Assembly (NCBI RefSeq): GCF_900182615.1
Contig: NZ_FXTE01000005.1
Location: forward strand, 124,001-188,000
Direction: 5' to 3'
From: Ruegeria faecimaris
Lineage (GTDB): Bacteria > Pseudomonadota > Alphaproteobacteria > Rhodobacterales > Rhodobacteraceae
DNA length: 64,000 nucleotides
Below the pieces are notes generated by a model. That model saw only the letters and a list, made by a program, of their open reading frames with translations, made no database searches and had not been told where the DNA came from. Of the stretch, positions 1 through 10,167 are shown piece after piece; positions within the stretch are counted from its first letter, which is position 1; every line of letters begins with the position of its first letter. The translations under genes were made by a program, and so were the position numbers.

Positions 1-789
1 CAAGGTACCGGAATGGAGCGCGATTATGACGGCGACAGCCGCACATTCCAAAGCGATTTGCGCAACCCGGACCAGATTGGTCGGACCGCAGGCGAACGTG
101 CTGTTGCGCAGGTTGGCGCGCGCAAGCCTGCAACAGGCGTCTATCCGGTTCTGTTCGATGAACGGATTTCATCTTCGTTGATCGGGCATCTTCTGGGCGC
201 CAGCAACGGTATCTCCATCGCGCGCGGCTCGTCCTGGTTGTCGGATTGTCTTGGACAACAGGTTCTGCCGGAACATCTTTCGCTGATCGAAGACCCACAT
301 CGCCGGCGCATGTCCGGGTCGCGCCCCTTTGATGCCGAAGGCCTGCCCACACAACGCCGGGCGATCATCGAAAACGGTGTATTGACGGGCTGGACATTGG
401 ACCTGTCCAGCGCACGCAAGCTCAAGATGGCCTCGACAGGAAATGCTACGCGGGGCGTGTCTGGGCCTCCGTCCCCAAGCAACTGGAACCTCAGCTTGAC
501 TCAGGGCGAGCGCAGCCGTGCAGAGCTGCTGCGCGATATGGGTACTGGATTGTTGGTCACGTCGATGATCGGATCGACCATCAACCCCAATACCGGGGAT
601 TATTCCCGTGGTGCCTCGGGGTTTTGGATCGAGAATGGCGAGATTACCCACCCGGTCAACGAATGCACCATCGCCGGGAACCTGCGCGATATGCTGCTGC
701 GGATCATTCCGGCCAATGACGCCCGCCCCTATTTGTCGCGCGTGGTTCCATCGCTGCTGATCGAGGGAATGACACTTGCCGGCAACTGA
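1..789 (+). CDS. pmbA: PmbA/TldD-family metalloprotease, C-terminal part (5' end outside window)
   Basis: The frame is open from base 1, so the gene begins upstream of the window; about 262 codons remain. The start of the visible part (GTGMERDYDGDSR) and the GDYSRGASGFWIENGEI segment near the end are typical of the C-terminal domain of the TldD/PmbA family, whose TldD/TldE pair forms a zinc-dependent protease involved in peptide maturation and antitoxin turnover. PmbA (TldE) is the partner lacking the metal-binding histidines, and none of the HExxxH type is seen in this part. The stop codon overlaps the start of the next gene by 14 bases, so the genes are probably cotranscribed. The family is clear; PmbA rather than TldD is judged from the tail sequence. 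Confidence 0.88.
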   Translation, partial: QGTGMERDYDGDSRTFQSDLRNPDQIGRTAGERAVAQVGARKPATGVYPVLFDERISSSLIGHLLGASNGISIARGSSWLSDCLGQQVLPEHLSLIEDPHRRRMSGSRPFDAEGLPTQRRAIIENGVLTGWTLDLSSARKLKMASTGNATRGVSGPPSPSNWNLSLTQGERSRAELLRDMGTGLLVTSMIGSTINPNTGDYSRGASGFWIENGEITHPVNECTIAGNLRDMLLRIIPANDARPYLSRVVPSLLIEGMTLAGN

Positions 790-1576
790 CCTGCCCCTGC
801 TGATTGAAGCCGCGCGCGAGTCCGGAAAGATCGCAACCCGGTATTCCGGGTCAAAAGCACAACGCTGGGACAAGCCCGATGGCGCAGGCCCGGTGACCGA
901 GGCTGATCTGGCCGTGAACGCGATGCTCGAACAGCGTTTGCCCTCTGCCCGACCGGGTTACGGATGGCTCAGCGAAGAGACCGAAGACACCCAGCACCGC
1001 CTGTCCCGGGACCGGGTTTTTATCATTGACCCGATCGACGGCACCCGTAGCTTCACCGAAGGTTCCTCGACCTGGGCGCATTCTCTGGCTGTGGCGGAAC
1101 ACGGTCAGGTGACGGCGGCGGTCATTTACCTGCCCTTGCGTGACCTGTTGTATGCGGCGGCCAAGGGCCAAGGGGCCACACTAAACGGCGCGCCGATTGT
1201 CGTATCGGACACCCAAGACATCACGACGGCCGAGATCCTGGCCGCGAAACCCAATCTTGACAGCCGGCACTGGTGTCAGGGCCGGGTTCCTCAATTCCGT
1301 CGAAACTATCGCCCGTCGCTTGCCTATCGGTTGGCATTGGTCGGGCAGGGTCGCTTTGACGGAATGTTGACACTGCGCCCCAGCTGGGAATGGGACATCG
1401 CGGCAGGGGATTTGATCGTCCAAGAGGCAGGTGGCATATGTACGGACCGGCTTGGCGCCCCACTGCGCCTTAACAACCCACATCCGCGCCTGAATGGTGT
1501 CATCGCGGCAAACCCGCCATTGCACCGGCAACTGGCGGATCAGATTGACCCAGACAGTGCGGGCATTGCGCCATGA
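776..1576 (+). CDS. Inositol monophosphatase family phosphatase (CysQ/SuhB-like)
   Basis: 266 residues, the usual family length. The metal-binding motifs of the lithium-sensitive phosphatase superfamily are present: SEE within WLSEETED (near residue 65), DPIDGTRSF (near 85), and WEWDIAAGDLIVQEAGG near 205-220. Members dephosphorylate inositol phosphates or 3'-phosphoadenosine nucleotides with Mg2+. The sequence cannot separate CysQ-like bisphosphate nucleotidase from inositol phosphatase. It overlaps pmbA by 14 bases upstream and the next gene by 4 (ATGA), so it sits in a pmbA-to-lpxK transcription unit. Its position beside lipid A genes is common in Rhodobacterales, but no direct role in LPS can be read from the sequence. 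Confidence 0.85.
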   Translation: MPATDLPLLIEAARESGKIATRYSGSKAQRWDKPDGAGPVTEADLAVNAMLEQRLPSARPGYGWLSEETEDTQHRLSRDRVFIIDPIDGTRSFTEGSSTWAHSLAVAEHGQVTAAVIYLPLRDLLYAAAKGQGATLNGAPIVVSDTQDITTAEILAAKPNLDSRHWCQGRVPQFRRNYRPSLAYRLALVGQGRFDGMLTLRPSWEWDIAAGDLIVQEAGGICTDRLGAPLRLNNPHPRLNGVIAANPPLHRQLADQIDPDSAGIAP

Positions 1577-2808
1577 GCAAACCGCGATCCCTTAGTCTGG
1601 CGGCCTATCGCGTGCTTTCGTGGGGCGTACCCGGCAACGGGGACCAACCCTATGTGCCCCGGCCATCAGGAGATCTGATCTGGATTCACATTGCCAATCC
1701 GGGTCGCCTTCGCGCGATGATGGATTTCTGCCACAGGCTGCTGCAGTCGCGCCCGGGCCTGTCGGTTGTCCTGTCGGCCCCACCCGAAGCGGACCTGAGT
1801 CAGTGGGACTGCTCGAAATATATACATGTGAACCTACCTTCGGAACAAACCGGCGCCGCGCGGGTGTTTCTGGACCATTGGCGTCCGAATATTGGCATTT
1901 GGGTTGGCGGCGGGCTGATGCCCAATGTGATTACCCGTGCCCACGAGCGCGAAGTGCCGTTGATCCTGATCGAAGCTGAAATCGACCTGAACACCGCGCG
2001 TGGGACCCGGTGGCTGCCCGATATCAGCCGGTACACTCTCGATTGCTTTCAACGAATTCTGGCTACCAGCAACGAAACGGCCCGGCAGATCCGCAAACTG
2101 GGAATCGCCTTCACCAAGGTCAGCGAGGCGCCTCCTCTGCTGATAAGTCCGAACCCTTCTCCGTGGCCCGAAGACGAACTGATCGAAACCAATCACGCCT
2201 TTTCAAGCAGACCCATCTGGCTTGCGGCCTGGGTGAAGGATAAAGAGTTCATCTCGGTCCTCAGCGCCCACCGTCAGGCCATGCGGATGCTGCCCCGGTT
2301 GACCCTAATCCTGCATGTCGCCGACATACAGGAAGCCGCCCCACTGCACAGGCGGCTCGAAGCCATGGACTTGCGCTGCATCAACTGGGACGATGGCGGC
2401 ATGATTGAAGATACCACACAGGTCGTCTTGTCCTCGGACCCAGAGGATTTGGGCTTGTGGTACCGTGTTTCGGCAGTGTCCTTTATCGGCAACTCGCTCG
2501 AACGGGGCGACGGGGGACAGGATCCGTTTGGTGCGACCGCCCTGGGATCGGCTGTCATACATGGCCCACATGTTGACCAGCATCAGACAGCCTACGATCA
2601 GCTGGACCAGGCAGGCGCCGCTTTGACGGTCAGAACCGCAACCGAACTTGGGGATGCCGTGGTAGAGTTACTTGCGCCTGACCGCGCGGCGGATATGGCT
2701 TTGGCAGGCTGGCAGATCGTGACCGACGGCGCGCCGCAATCAGATCAGCTGATCGAACTGGTACAGGACTATCTGGACGAACGGAGCACCGACGATGCGG
2801 GCACCTGA
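1573..2808 (+). CDS. WaaA/KdtA-like KDO transferase homologue lacking key catalytic residues
   Basis: 411 residues with the two-domain GT-B layout of 3-deoxy-manno-octulosonic acid transferase. The C-terminal half has the family signature [22 protein letters not shown] followed by a GPH segment (about residues 305-335), matching the GGSL-xx-GGHNPLE-GPHTFNF region of WaaA. In the N-terminal half, however, the loop that normally reads SVGE (catalytic Glu) reads IANPGR, and the ETELWPN motif reads GGGLMPN. The HEGEE stretch is also changed (VKDKEF). The frame is intact and lies between ATGA and 14-base overlaps with its neighbours upstream of lpxK, so it is maintained. It may be an inactive or repurposed glycosyltransferase, with true WaaA encoded elsewhere; that last point is inference. 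Confidence 0.75.
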   Translation: MSKPRSLSLAAYRVLSWGVPGNGDQPYVPRPSGDLIWIHIANPGRLRAMMDFCHRLLQSRPGLSVVLSAPPEADLSQWDCSKYIHVNLPSEQTGAARVFLDHWRPNIGIWVGGGLMPNVITRAHEREVPLILIEAEIDLNTARGTRWLPDISRYTLDCFQRILATSNETARQIRKLGIAFTKVSEAPPLLISPNPSPWPEDELIETNHAFSSRPIWLAAWVKDKEFISVLSAHRQAMRMLPRLTLILHVADIQEAAPLHRRLEAMDLRCINWDDGGMIEDTTQVVLSSDPEDLGLWYRVSAVSFIGNSLERGDGGQDPFGATALGSAVIHGPHVDQHQTAYDQLDQAGAALTVRTATELGDAVVELLAPDRAADMALAGWQIVTDGAPQSDQLIELVQDYLDERSTDDAGT

Positions 2809-3793
2809 CTTTTGGAACACCGCTCCGGATCAGTTGGACCTCAGGGCCCGGCTGCTGTCCCCGTTGGGACGGGTTTATGCGGCGGCGACAGCCCGCAGGC
2901 TGGCCTCGGAAACAGGTTTCAACGCAGGCGTCCCCGTTATCTGCATTGGAAACCTGAATGCAGGCGGGACCGGCAAAACACCAACCGTGATCTGGATGAT
3001 CGAACAGCTGCGGGACGCGTGGCATCAGACCCATGTTGTCACCCGAGGCCACGGCGGCGCACTGACAGGACCTGTGCGCGTCGATCCTGGCAAACATACG
3101 GCGGCAGAAGTCGGGGATGAACCGCTGCTGCTGGCCGCATTTGCGGATGTCTGGGTGGCCAAGGACCGCGCCGAGGGCGCAAAAGCCGCAGCCCAGGCCG
3201 GGGCAACCGTAATCCTGTTGGATGACGGGTTTCAGAACCCCTCGGTCGCTAAGGATTTCTCGGTCATCGTGGTGGATGCCGAGCGGGGGTTCGGCAACGG
3301 ATTGTGCCTGCCTGCGGGTCCACTGCGGGAACCGGTCGATGTGGGGCAGCAACGGGCCGATCTGGTGCTGTCGCTGGGCGGCACAGACGCGCAGACACAG
3401 TTCGCCGCCCGCTGGGGGGGAAATCTGACGGTTCCACATGCGACCGGTGCGGTCGAACCGCTGCAGACAGGAATGGATTGGACGGACACGCCGGTTCTCG
3501 CCTTTGCCGGTATCGGCCATCCGGAGAAGTTCTTTGCCACCCTGCGCCAACAGGGCGCCACCCTGCTGCGGGCCGAGGCGCTGGACGATCACCAGCCCCT
3601 GACACCGGCCCTGATGACACGGCTAGAGAATGAAGCGCACCTGCTCGGCGCTCAGATGGTCACGACGGAAAAAGATGCGGTCCGCCTGCCAGCCGCCTTT
3701 CGCAGCAAAGTCATCACCCTGCCCGTCCGGCTGAACATGGACGAGGGCGACCGGGTCAAACAGTTGCTACTGCAGGTCGCGCCTTCGCCCTGA
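2795..3793 (+). CDS. lpxK: Tetraacyldisaccharide 4'-kinase
   Basis: 332 residues, normal for LpxK. It phosphorylates the 4' position of the lipid A disaccharide at the inner face of the cytoplasmic membrane. The P-loop [11 protein letters not shown] lies at residues 52-62, followed by the conserved VTRGHGG and VGDEPLL segments, then ILLDDGFQN and ADLVLSLG. The C-terminal part contains [11 protein letters not shown] and [10 protein letters not shown], both typical of the family. The start overlaps the previous gene by 14 bases. It is the last gene of the unit: a strong hairpin follows immediately and the dsbA-like gene converges on it. Confidence 0.95.
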   Translation: MRAPDFWNTAPDQLDLRARLLSPLGRVYAAATARRLASETGFNAGVPVICIGNLNAGGTGKTPTVIWMIEQLRDAWHQTHVVTRGHGGALTGPVRVDPGKHTAAEVGDEPLLLAAFADVWVAKDRAEGAKAAAQAGATVILLDDGFQNPSVAKDFSVIVVDAERGFGNGLCLPAGPLREPVDVGQQRADLVLSLGGTDAQTQFAARWGGNLTVPHATGAVEPLQTGMDWTDTPVLAFAGIGHPEKFFATLRQQGATLLRAEALDDHQPLTPALMTRLENEAHLLGAQMVTTEKDAVRLPAAFRSKVITLPVRLNMDEGDRVKQLLLQVAPSP

Positions 3794-3796
3794 AGG

Positions 3797-3820
3797 CGAC
3801 CGGCCCTGACAGGCCGGTCG
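3797..3820. terminator. Bidirectional terminator between lpxK and the DsbA-like gene
   Basis: A 9-bp perfect inverted repeat (cgaccggcc / ggccggtcg) with loop ctgaca sits 3 bases after the lpxK stop and 9 bases before the convergent stop. A short T-rich stretch (tgttt) follows on the plus strand. This is a plausible intrinsic terminator serving both directions. Confidence 0.65.
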
Positions 3821-3829
3821 TGTTTGGAT

Positions 3830-4492
3830 TTAGCTGCCCAGTTCGGCGTCGATCAGCTTTTTGAATTCTTCGTAAGACTGATTGTCGACCTTCTTGCCGT
3901 TCACAATAAAGGATGGGGTTGCTCTGATGTCGTCGCGCTCGGCGTTTTCCTGATACCAGACCACCAGCGTCTGCGCACGCGTTCCGTCCTGCAGGCAGGC
4001 ATCAAGCTGGTCGTTGCTGATTCCGGCCAAACGTCCGATCTTGCGCAGCTCGTCCACGATTTCCGCAGGTCCTCCGGCGCGAGTCCATTTGGACTGATCC
4101 TTGTAGATCAAGTCGGAGATGCCGAAGAACTTCTCGGGGCCGCCACAGCGCGCAACCATCGAGGCCCAAAGACCATATTTGTCAAAATACACCTCACGGT
4201 AGGTGAATTTGACCTTGCCAGTGTCGATATAGTTCTTCTTCAGCTCTTTATACGTCCCCTGATGGAAGGTCGCGCAATGGGGGCAGGTGTAGGACGCATA
4301 TTCGACGATCTCGACCGGCGCATCCGCCGAGCCCTGAACCATTTCGATGATGGTCGAGGTATCCAGATCGGTCTGTTGTGCCTCGGCGCTGCCAACCAGC
4401 GGGTTGGACGGAGTAGAATTCGACTGCGTCAGCCAATAGCCGCCTGCGGCTATGGCGATGGCGGCGCAGATTCCGGTTGCAATACGGCTCAT
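3830..4492 (-). CDS. DsbA-family thiol:disulfide oxidoreductase, membrane-anchored or secreted
   Basis: 220 residues. An N-terminal hydrophobic segment (residues 4-22, ICAAIAIAAGGYW core) directs export. The thioredoxin-fold active site is CPHC at residues 70-73, preceded by EYASYT and followed by ATFHQG. The cis-proline loop is ATPSFIVNGK near residue 190, followed by SYEEFKKLIDAEL. The protein is expected to form or shuffle disulfide bonds in the periplasm. It belongs to the DsbA/Com1-like group found in alphaproteobacteria. It lies downstream of dciA (14-base gap) on the same strand, so the two may be cotranscribed. No partner DsbB is visible here. Confidence 0.9.
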   Translation of the reverse strand: MSRIATGICAAIAIAAGGYWLTQSNSTPSNPLVGSAEAQQTDLDTSTIIEMVQGSADAPVEIVEYASYTCPHCATFHQGTYKELKKNYIDTGKVKFTYREVYFDKYGLWASMVARCGGPEKFFGISDLIYKDQSKWTRAGGPAEIVDELRKIGRLAGISNDQLDACLQDGTRAQTLVVWYQENAERDDIRATPSFIVNGKKVDNQSYEEFKKLIDAELGS

Positions 4493-4506
4493 GAATCAGC
4501 CCTTTC

Positions 4507-5013
4507 TCAGCATTTTTGCTTGGATAAAACGTTACGGCCCAGACGTTCAAGGGCTGCGCGCAGATCGCCATCATGGACACCCTGCGCGGCCCGGTCTGCC
4601 TCGGCTATGATTTCTGGTTTGATTGTGGGTTTCGCCTGTTTCGGCTTGTGGTCGAAACTGGCCTGCCCCTCGGCAAATCCTGTCGGAGCTGTCTGGGTGA
4701 TGCGCACCCGGCTGATGGCATTATAGCCATAAACCGCATTCACCTTGCCGCGCAGCTGTTCCTTTTGCATCTCAAGCATCGGCGCCTGCGGACCGGTGGT
4801 CAGCACCGTCAGCGTGGCCCCCATACCGCCCTTGCCATAGCCCACTTTCACCGGCCGCGCGATCGAGGCCACATCCTGCCCCACGATCTCGGCCCAATGG
4901 GTCAATAGACGAGAGACGGCGAATCCCCGGCTTTCCCCGGCGCGCCTGATCTGGCCGTTCAGCAATGTCGCAGTACGTTTAAAGCCGCGTGTCGAAGAAC
5001 GTCTGGGCTGCAT
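4507..5013 (-). CDS. dciA: DciA-like DUF721 protein (replicative helicase loader family)
   Basis: 168 residues from the ATG at 5013, chosen because AGGAG stands 11 bases upstream; the open frame continues to 5109 but without a ribosome site or conserved sequence. The region TATLLNGQIRRAGESRGFAVSRLLTHWAEIVG is the DUF721 signature (tryptophan in the HWAEIVG element), followed by a beta-rich stretch LTVLTTGPQAPMLEMQK. DUF721 proteins include DciA, the ancestral loader of the DnaB helicase. The lysine- and proline-rich C-terminal half is less conserved. It is divergent from mutY, with about 80 bases between the starts. Confidence 0.8.
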   Translation of the reverse strand: MQPRRSSTRGFKRTATLLNGQIRRAGESRGFAVSRLLTHWAEIVGQDVASIARPVKVGYGKGGMGATLTVLTTGPQAPMLEMQKEQLRGKVNAVYGYNAISRVRITQTAPTGFAEGQASFDHKPKQAKPTIKPEIIAEADRAAQGVHDGDLRAALERLGRNVLSKQKC

Positions 5014-5094
5014 CTGGTTTCCAACTCCTGTCTCTCTATTGTAAAGGGCAGAACACCGGGCGCCAGCGAAACCCGACAAGGAGATATGTAAAAC

Positions 5095-6150
5095 TTGCGT
5101 GACACCCACGAAATTGACTTCAACGATGAATTGCTGGCCTGGTACGACCGCAATGCCCGTGAAATGCCTTGGCGCATCGGTCCTGCCGATAGGTCTTCCG
5201 GAATGCGTCCTGACCCCTATCGGGTTTGGCTGTCCGAAGTCATGCTACAGCAGACAACTGTGGCAGCGGTGCGCGACTATTTCCTGCGGTTCACATCTCG
5301 GTGGCCGACAGTTGAATCACTGGCCGCAGCGCCTGACGAGCAGGTCATGGGGGAATGGGCCGGTCTGGGATATTATGCCCGCGCCCGCAATCTGCTGAAA
5401 TGCGCGCGCGTTGTGGTTGAAAGCCATGATGGCTGTTTTCCCGACTCACACGATGAGCTGCTGAACCTGCCGGGCATAGGCCCGTATACAGCCGCCGCGA
5501 TTGCAGCCATTGCCTTTGATCGTCCGGAAACCGTGTTGGACGGCAATGTCGAACGTGTCGTGGCCCGCCTATACGACATTCACGATCCGCTGCCGGGGTC
5601 AAAACCACAACTCAAGCAACGGGCAGCTGCATTGACCCCAGCGGTGCGTCCGGGCGACTATGCACAGGCCGTGATGGATCTGGGTGCGACTGTCTGCACC
5701 CCAAGATCCCCGGCATGCGGGATATGTCCAATGCGCACGCGTTGCCGCTCCCAAGCTGCGGGTACCCAGGCCGATCTGCCCCGCAAAACACCGAAAAAGC
5801 CAAAACCCACACGTTATGGCCATGTCTACATCACCCAGACAGCGGACGGGGCGATGTTGCTTGAACGCCGCCCAGACAAAGGGCTTTTGGGCGGTATGCT
5901 GGGATGGCCGGGATCCGAATGGTCCGATGCGCCGTCTGACACCGCGCCGTTTGCATCGGACTGGCGCGTTCTACCGGGCGAAGTGCGCCACACGTTCACG
6001 CATTTCCACCTGATCCTGCAGGTTTGGGCAACCTCTTTACCGCCCGGTGCGGCACCGGAGGACATGATCTTGCTTGATAAACATGCCTTTCGGCCCAGCG
6101 ATCTGCCGACGGTCATGCGCAAGGCATTTGACCTCTGGCGCAACCAGTAA
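5095..6150 (+). CDS. mutY: A/G-specific adenine glycosylase
   Basis: 351 residues. MutY removes adenine mispaired with 8-oxoguanine. Visible features are SEVMLQQTTV with the catalytic Glu at residue 48, the helix-hairpin-helix LPGIGPYTAAAI (125-136), the catalytic Asp in VLDGNVERV (149), and the 4Fe-4S cysteines at 201, 208, 211 and 217 (C-x6-C-x2-C-x5-C). The C-terminal NUDIX-like domain carries VRHTFTHFHL, used to recognise 8-oxoG. The start is a TTG at 5095 with AAGGAG 11 bases upstream; no ATG lies nearby in frame. It diverges from dciA. Confidence 0.95.
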   Translation: MRDTHEIDFNDELLAWYDRNAREMPWRIGPADRSSGMRPDPYRVWLSEVMLQQTTVAAVRDYFLRFTSRWPTVESLAAAPDEQVMGEWAGLGYYARARNLLKCARVVVESHDGCFPDSHDELLNLPGIGPYTAAAIAAIAFDRPETVLDGNVERVVARLYDIHDPLPGSKPQLKQRAAALTPAVRPGDYAQAVMDLGATVCTPRSPACGICPMRTRCRSQAAGTQADLPRKTPKKPKPTRYGHVYITQTADGAMLLERRPDKGLLGGMLGWPGSEWSDAPSDTAPFASDWRVLPGEVRHTFTHFHLILQVWATSLPPGAAPEDMILLDKHAFRPSDLPTVMRKAFDLWRNQ

Positions 6151-6208
6151 CACATTATGCTGAAACACGACCTACGGATAGTCTGTCCCGCGTCGACCGG
6201 AGCCTTTG

Positions 6209-7345
6209 ATGATCGCATCTGAAACATTGACTCGCTGGCAATCCACCCTTCCATTCTGGGTCTCGTTTTTGCTGATTCCATTGATTTGGGCCACGGCCTT
6301 TGTGGGTGGCTGGTGGGTCTTGCTGGTGCCGCTTTCAACATGGTGGATATTTGCCGCGCTGGATCAGCTCACCGGGCTCGACCTCGAAAATGCGGACCCA
6401 GATACGCCGGACAGCATGTTGCGCTGGTATATCCTGCTGACCAAAGCCTGGATTCCGGTACAGTTCCTGACCCTTTACGGGCTGCTTTGGTATGTGACGC
6501 ACAGCTCTCACCTGTCTTCACCAGAAAAGATCGGCCTGTTCTTTGGCATGGGTGTGGTCTCGGGGACGATTGGGATCAACTACAGCCACGAACTGATGCA
6601 CCAGAAGGGCCGACTGGAGCGCGGGCTTGGCGACATCCTGCTGGCCATGGTCTTGTACTCGCACTTCCGGTCCGAACATTTGCTGGTTCACCACCGCTAT
6701 GTCGGAACCCCGCGCGATCCGGTAACAGCACGATACAACGAAGGCTTTCATCGCTTCTATCCGCGTGTTCTGTGGCAATGCCTAGCCTCCGCCTTTCATG
6801 CCGAGCGCGAGAAACTGGCGCGCAAGAACCAACCCTGGACGGACCGCGCAAACCCGTTCTGGCGGTATTGGATATTACAGTGTGGTATGCTGACCCTGGC
6901 AGGTTTGATTGGAGGATGGTCCGGCCTTGTCCTGTTCCTGATTCAAGCCGGCGTCGCCATCTGGCAGCTTGAACTGGTGAACTATGTCGAACATTACGGG
7001 CTGACCCGAAAATATCTGGGCCAGGGGAAATACGAACACGTCCTGCCCTGTCATTCGTGGAACGCGTCGCAAAAAGCGTCGAACTGGCTGCTGATCAATC
7101 TACAGCGCCACTCGGACCATCACTACAAACCCAACCGTCGATTTCCACTGCTTCAACATCACGATCAGAACACCGCACCGCAACTGCCCTACGGATACCC
7201 AGTGATGACGATCGCCGCGATGATCCCACCGCTCTGGCGGCGTGTCATGAACCCCCGTGTGCGGGATTGGCGGCGCAGGTACTACCCCGAAGTCACAGAC
7301 TGGCAACCCTACAACAAGTCACAAAACCCGATGCCAGGGTCCTGA
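6209..7345 (+). CDS. alkB: AlkB-type alkane 1-monooxygenase (integral membrane di-iron)
   Basis: 378 residues from the ATG at 6209 (GGAG at 6199-6202); a TTG three bases earlier is less likely. AlkB hydroxylates the terminal carbon of medium- or long-chain n-alkanes at the cytoplasmic membrane, using a rubredoxin electron donor. The histidine motifs that bind the di-iron centre are all present: SHELMH, HLLVHHRYVGTP, NYVEHYGL and LQRHSDHHYKPNRRF. About six hydrophobic helices precede and separate them. No rubredoxin, rubredoxin reductase or alkane regulator gene lies beside it, so those partners must be elsewhere. It follows mutY by about 58 bases. Confidence 0.92.
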   Translation: MIASETLTRWQSTLPFWVSFLLIPLIWATAFVGGWWVLLVPLSTWWIFAALDQLTGLDLENADPDTPDSMLRWYILLTKAWIPVQFLTLYGLLWYVTHSSHLSSPEKIGLFFGMGVVSGTIGINYSHELMHQKGRLERGLGDILLAMVLYSHFRSEHLLVHHRYVGTPRDPVTARYNEGFHRFYPRVLWQCLASAFHAEREKLARKNQPWTDRANPFWRYWILQCGMLTLAGLIGGWSGLVLFLIQAGVAIWQLELVNYVEHYGLTRKYLGQGKYEHVLPCHSWNASQKASNWLLINLQRHSDHHYKPNRRFPLLQHHDQNTAPQLPYGYPVMTIAAMIPPLWRRVMNPRVRDWRRRYYPEVTDWQPYNKSQNPMPGS

Positions 7346-7347
7346 CC

Positions 7348-7369
7348 GCAGCGCGCCTCGGCGCGCTGC
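7348..7369. terminator. Hairpin between convergent alkB and adenylate cyclase genes
   Basis: A 9-bp GC-rich stem (gcagcgcgc / gcgcgctgc) closed by a four-base loop starts 3 bases after the alkB stop. There is no T-run on either side, so it may act with Rho or only as a 3'-end stabiliser. Confidence 0.45.
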
Positions 7370-7429
7370 CCGGCCCAACGACTGGCCCTGCGTCTTTGAT
7401 GCGTGATCCATCGACGAGAGAGCCTTGAG

Positions 7430-8812
7430 CTACATCACCCAGATATCCATCGGGTATTCAACACCGCGCACAGGGTGGCCCTTGTTTTCGGTAAATTCGG
7501 CTGTCAGTTCGGAGGCACTGCTCCCTTCCTGCTCAAGCTGCAGGCGCACCGCATCACTCAGCACGATCCGGACCTGCAGCTCGCGGGTCATTGCCTCAAG
7601 TTTCGCAGCGACATTTACCGCATCACCGATCACAGCAAATTCCAGACGGTTGGCACCAATATCCCCCAGAACAACCGAGCCATAATGGACACCGATGCCA
7701 ACATGAATCTCGGGCTCTCCGGCACGTCTACGTTCTATGTTCCACCGGTCCATCACAGTGACCATACCGCGCGCGCAAGACACTGCGTTGGTCGCATCCA
7801 ACGGCGTCGTCACCGGAGTTCCGAAAGTCGCCATCAAACCATCGCCCAGATACTTGTCCAGCGTCCCGTGATGGCGGAACACTTCGGCCTCCATCCGGGC
7901 ATGAAAACCACGCAACACCTCGATCACGTCATAAGGATCACGACCAGCCGCGAATTTGGTGAACCCGACAATATCGATGAAGAGCACTGCGACATTCTCT
8001 TTTCGCACCTGTTTGAGCGGATCATCATTTTGGCTCAGTTCCTCCACCACATTTGGTGAGAAATATCGCGACAGGTTCGCTCGTTCCCGTTCCAACCCAG
8101 CATTGGTCATCAGCAGATGATTGAGCCGCCGCATCGACACGCCCAGCGTCACCGCCACCATCAGGAACACAATCACTTGCTGTATTCGGTCGTGAACCTC
8201 AAAGCTGTTTGGATCCAACATCTCGGCTACATCCGGATACCCCTGCAAGGCCTCGGCCACTTTCTCACTTATGCCGGGAATCGGAAACGCAACCCACCAG
8301 GCGATCACCCATCCGGTAGTCCAGATTATTGCAGTCCATGTGCCTATGGCAATCACCGTGCGCCAGGAATAGGCCATGGTTCCTGCTGCAAGAATGACGA
8401 AGAAATACTGAAAGTTGTCAAACCGGAATTGCATTGCCAATGGGCGCACATCATCGCTGAACGGGTTGGGAATGATCATTCCCAAAGTCATAATCAAAAG
8501 GTCAACAAAGATTAGTAGCAACTCTGTCCGAGATTGCCCTACACGGCCTGCCCGTCGGATCATCCAACCATTTGCGCAAATCAGCAAAAGGATGAAATGA
8601 TACCAAAGGACCTCCCAATGCGGGTTCAGGTATATCAGCAAAAGGCCAGTCAGACCCATTGCGATCCAGCGGGCCCGGACAGCAAGCTCCAGCCCCTCGC
8701 GCTTGTGCCGTTCCAGCGCAGCTTCGGTGTATTTATTCTCGATTTCTACTTCGTTCGGACGGGTGAAAAAGAACCGCCTAGCCCGAGGTTCGCTGGCTGC
8801 TGTGTCCGACAT
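7430..8812 (-). CDS. Membrane adenylate/guanylate cyclase (class III)
   Basis: 460 residues. The N-terminal half holds about five or six transmembrane helices (from roughly residue 46 to 225). It is followed by a linker RANLSRYFSPNVVEEL and a class III cyclase domain (about 270-450). Catalytic features are the metal-binding Asp in VLFIDIVGFT, the DKYLGDGLMATFG loop with the second Asp, and VLGDIGANRLEFAVIGDAVNVAAKLE. This architecture makes cAMP (or cGMP) in response to an unknown membrane signal. It stands alone, convergent with alkB. A second cyclase of a different type is encoded at 12602-14173. Confidence 0.92.
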   Translation of the reverse strand: MSDTAASEPRARRFFFTRPNEVEIENKYTEAALERHKREGLELAVRARWIAMGLTGLLLIYLNPHWEVLWYHFILLLICANGWMIRRAGRVGQSRTELLLIFVDLLIMTLGMIIPNPFSDDVRPLAMQFRFDNFQYFFVILAAGTMAYSWRTVIAIGTWTAIIWTTGWVIAWWVAFPIPGISEKVAEALQGYPDVAEMLDPNSFEVHDRIQQVIVFLMVAVTLGVSMRRLNHLLMTNAGLERERANLSRYFSPNVVEELSQNDDPLKQVRKENVAVLFIDIVGFTKFAAGRDPYDVIEVLRGFHARMEAEVFRHHGTLDKYLGDGLMATFGTPVTTPLDATNAVSCARGMVTVMDRWNIERRRAGEPEIHVGIGVHYGSVVLGDIGANRLEFAVIGDAVNVAAKLEAMTRELQVRIVLSDAVRLQLEQEGSSASELTAEFTENKGHPVRGVEYPMDIWVM

Positions 8813-8886
8813 TGCGAAAGCTCCTACACTGCGCCGATTGCTTCAATAGGCTCATATCGGAACTCATCAGGGAAAGAAACAAAAGA

Positions 8887-8907
8887 CCCCGCCGTTGATC
8901 GGCGGGG
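8887..8907 (-). terminator. Intrinsic terminator downstream of ccrM
   Basis: A perfect 8-bp stem (ccccgccg / cggcgggg) with a five-base loop. On the minus strand it is followed by gtcttttgtttcttt, a good U-tract. A second small hairpin (caaggc / gccttg, 8908-8924) lies between it and the ccrM stop. Confidence 0.8.
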
Positions 8908-8957
8908 CAAGGCTTAGTGCCTTGTGTCAGGCCACAGGCACCGGCGGTATTGGTCTA

Positions 8958-10070
<1,113 letters not shown>

Positions 10071-10115
10071 TCAAGTTCCACGGCGCTTATGCGCTCATTT
10101 GGTTGAGACAAGGAT

Positions 10116-10154
10116 GAGTCAAAGACGATTCGCCGTCAATTTCTTTTTTGAATC
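10116..10154 (-). promoter_or_regulatory. Three GANTC methylation sites in the ccrM upstream region
   Basis: GAGTC at 10116-10120, GATTC at 10127-10131 and GAATC at 10150-10154 fall in the 106-base gap between rnhB and ccrM, 55-93 bases before the ccrM start. GANTC is the target of the enzyme encoded immediately downstream. In Caulobacter, GANTC sites near the ccrM promoter are known to affect its expression. Confidence 0.7.
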
Positions 10155-10167
10155 AGCAGCTTACGAT

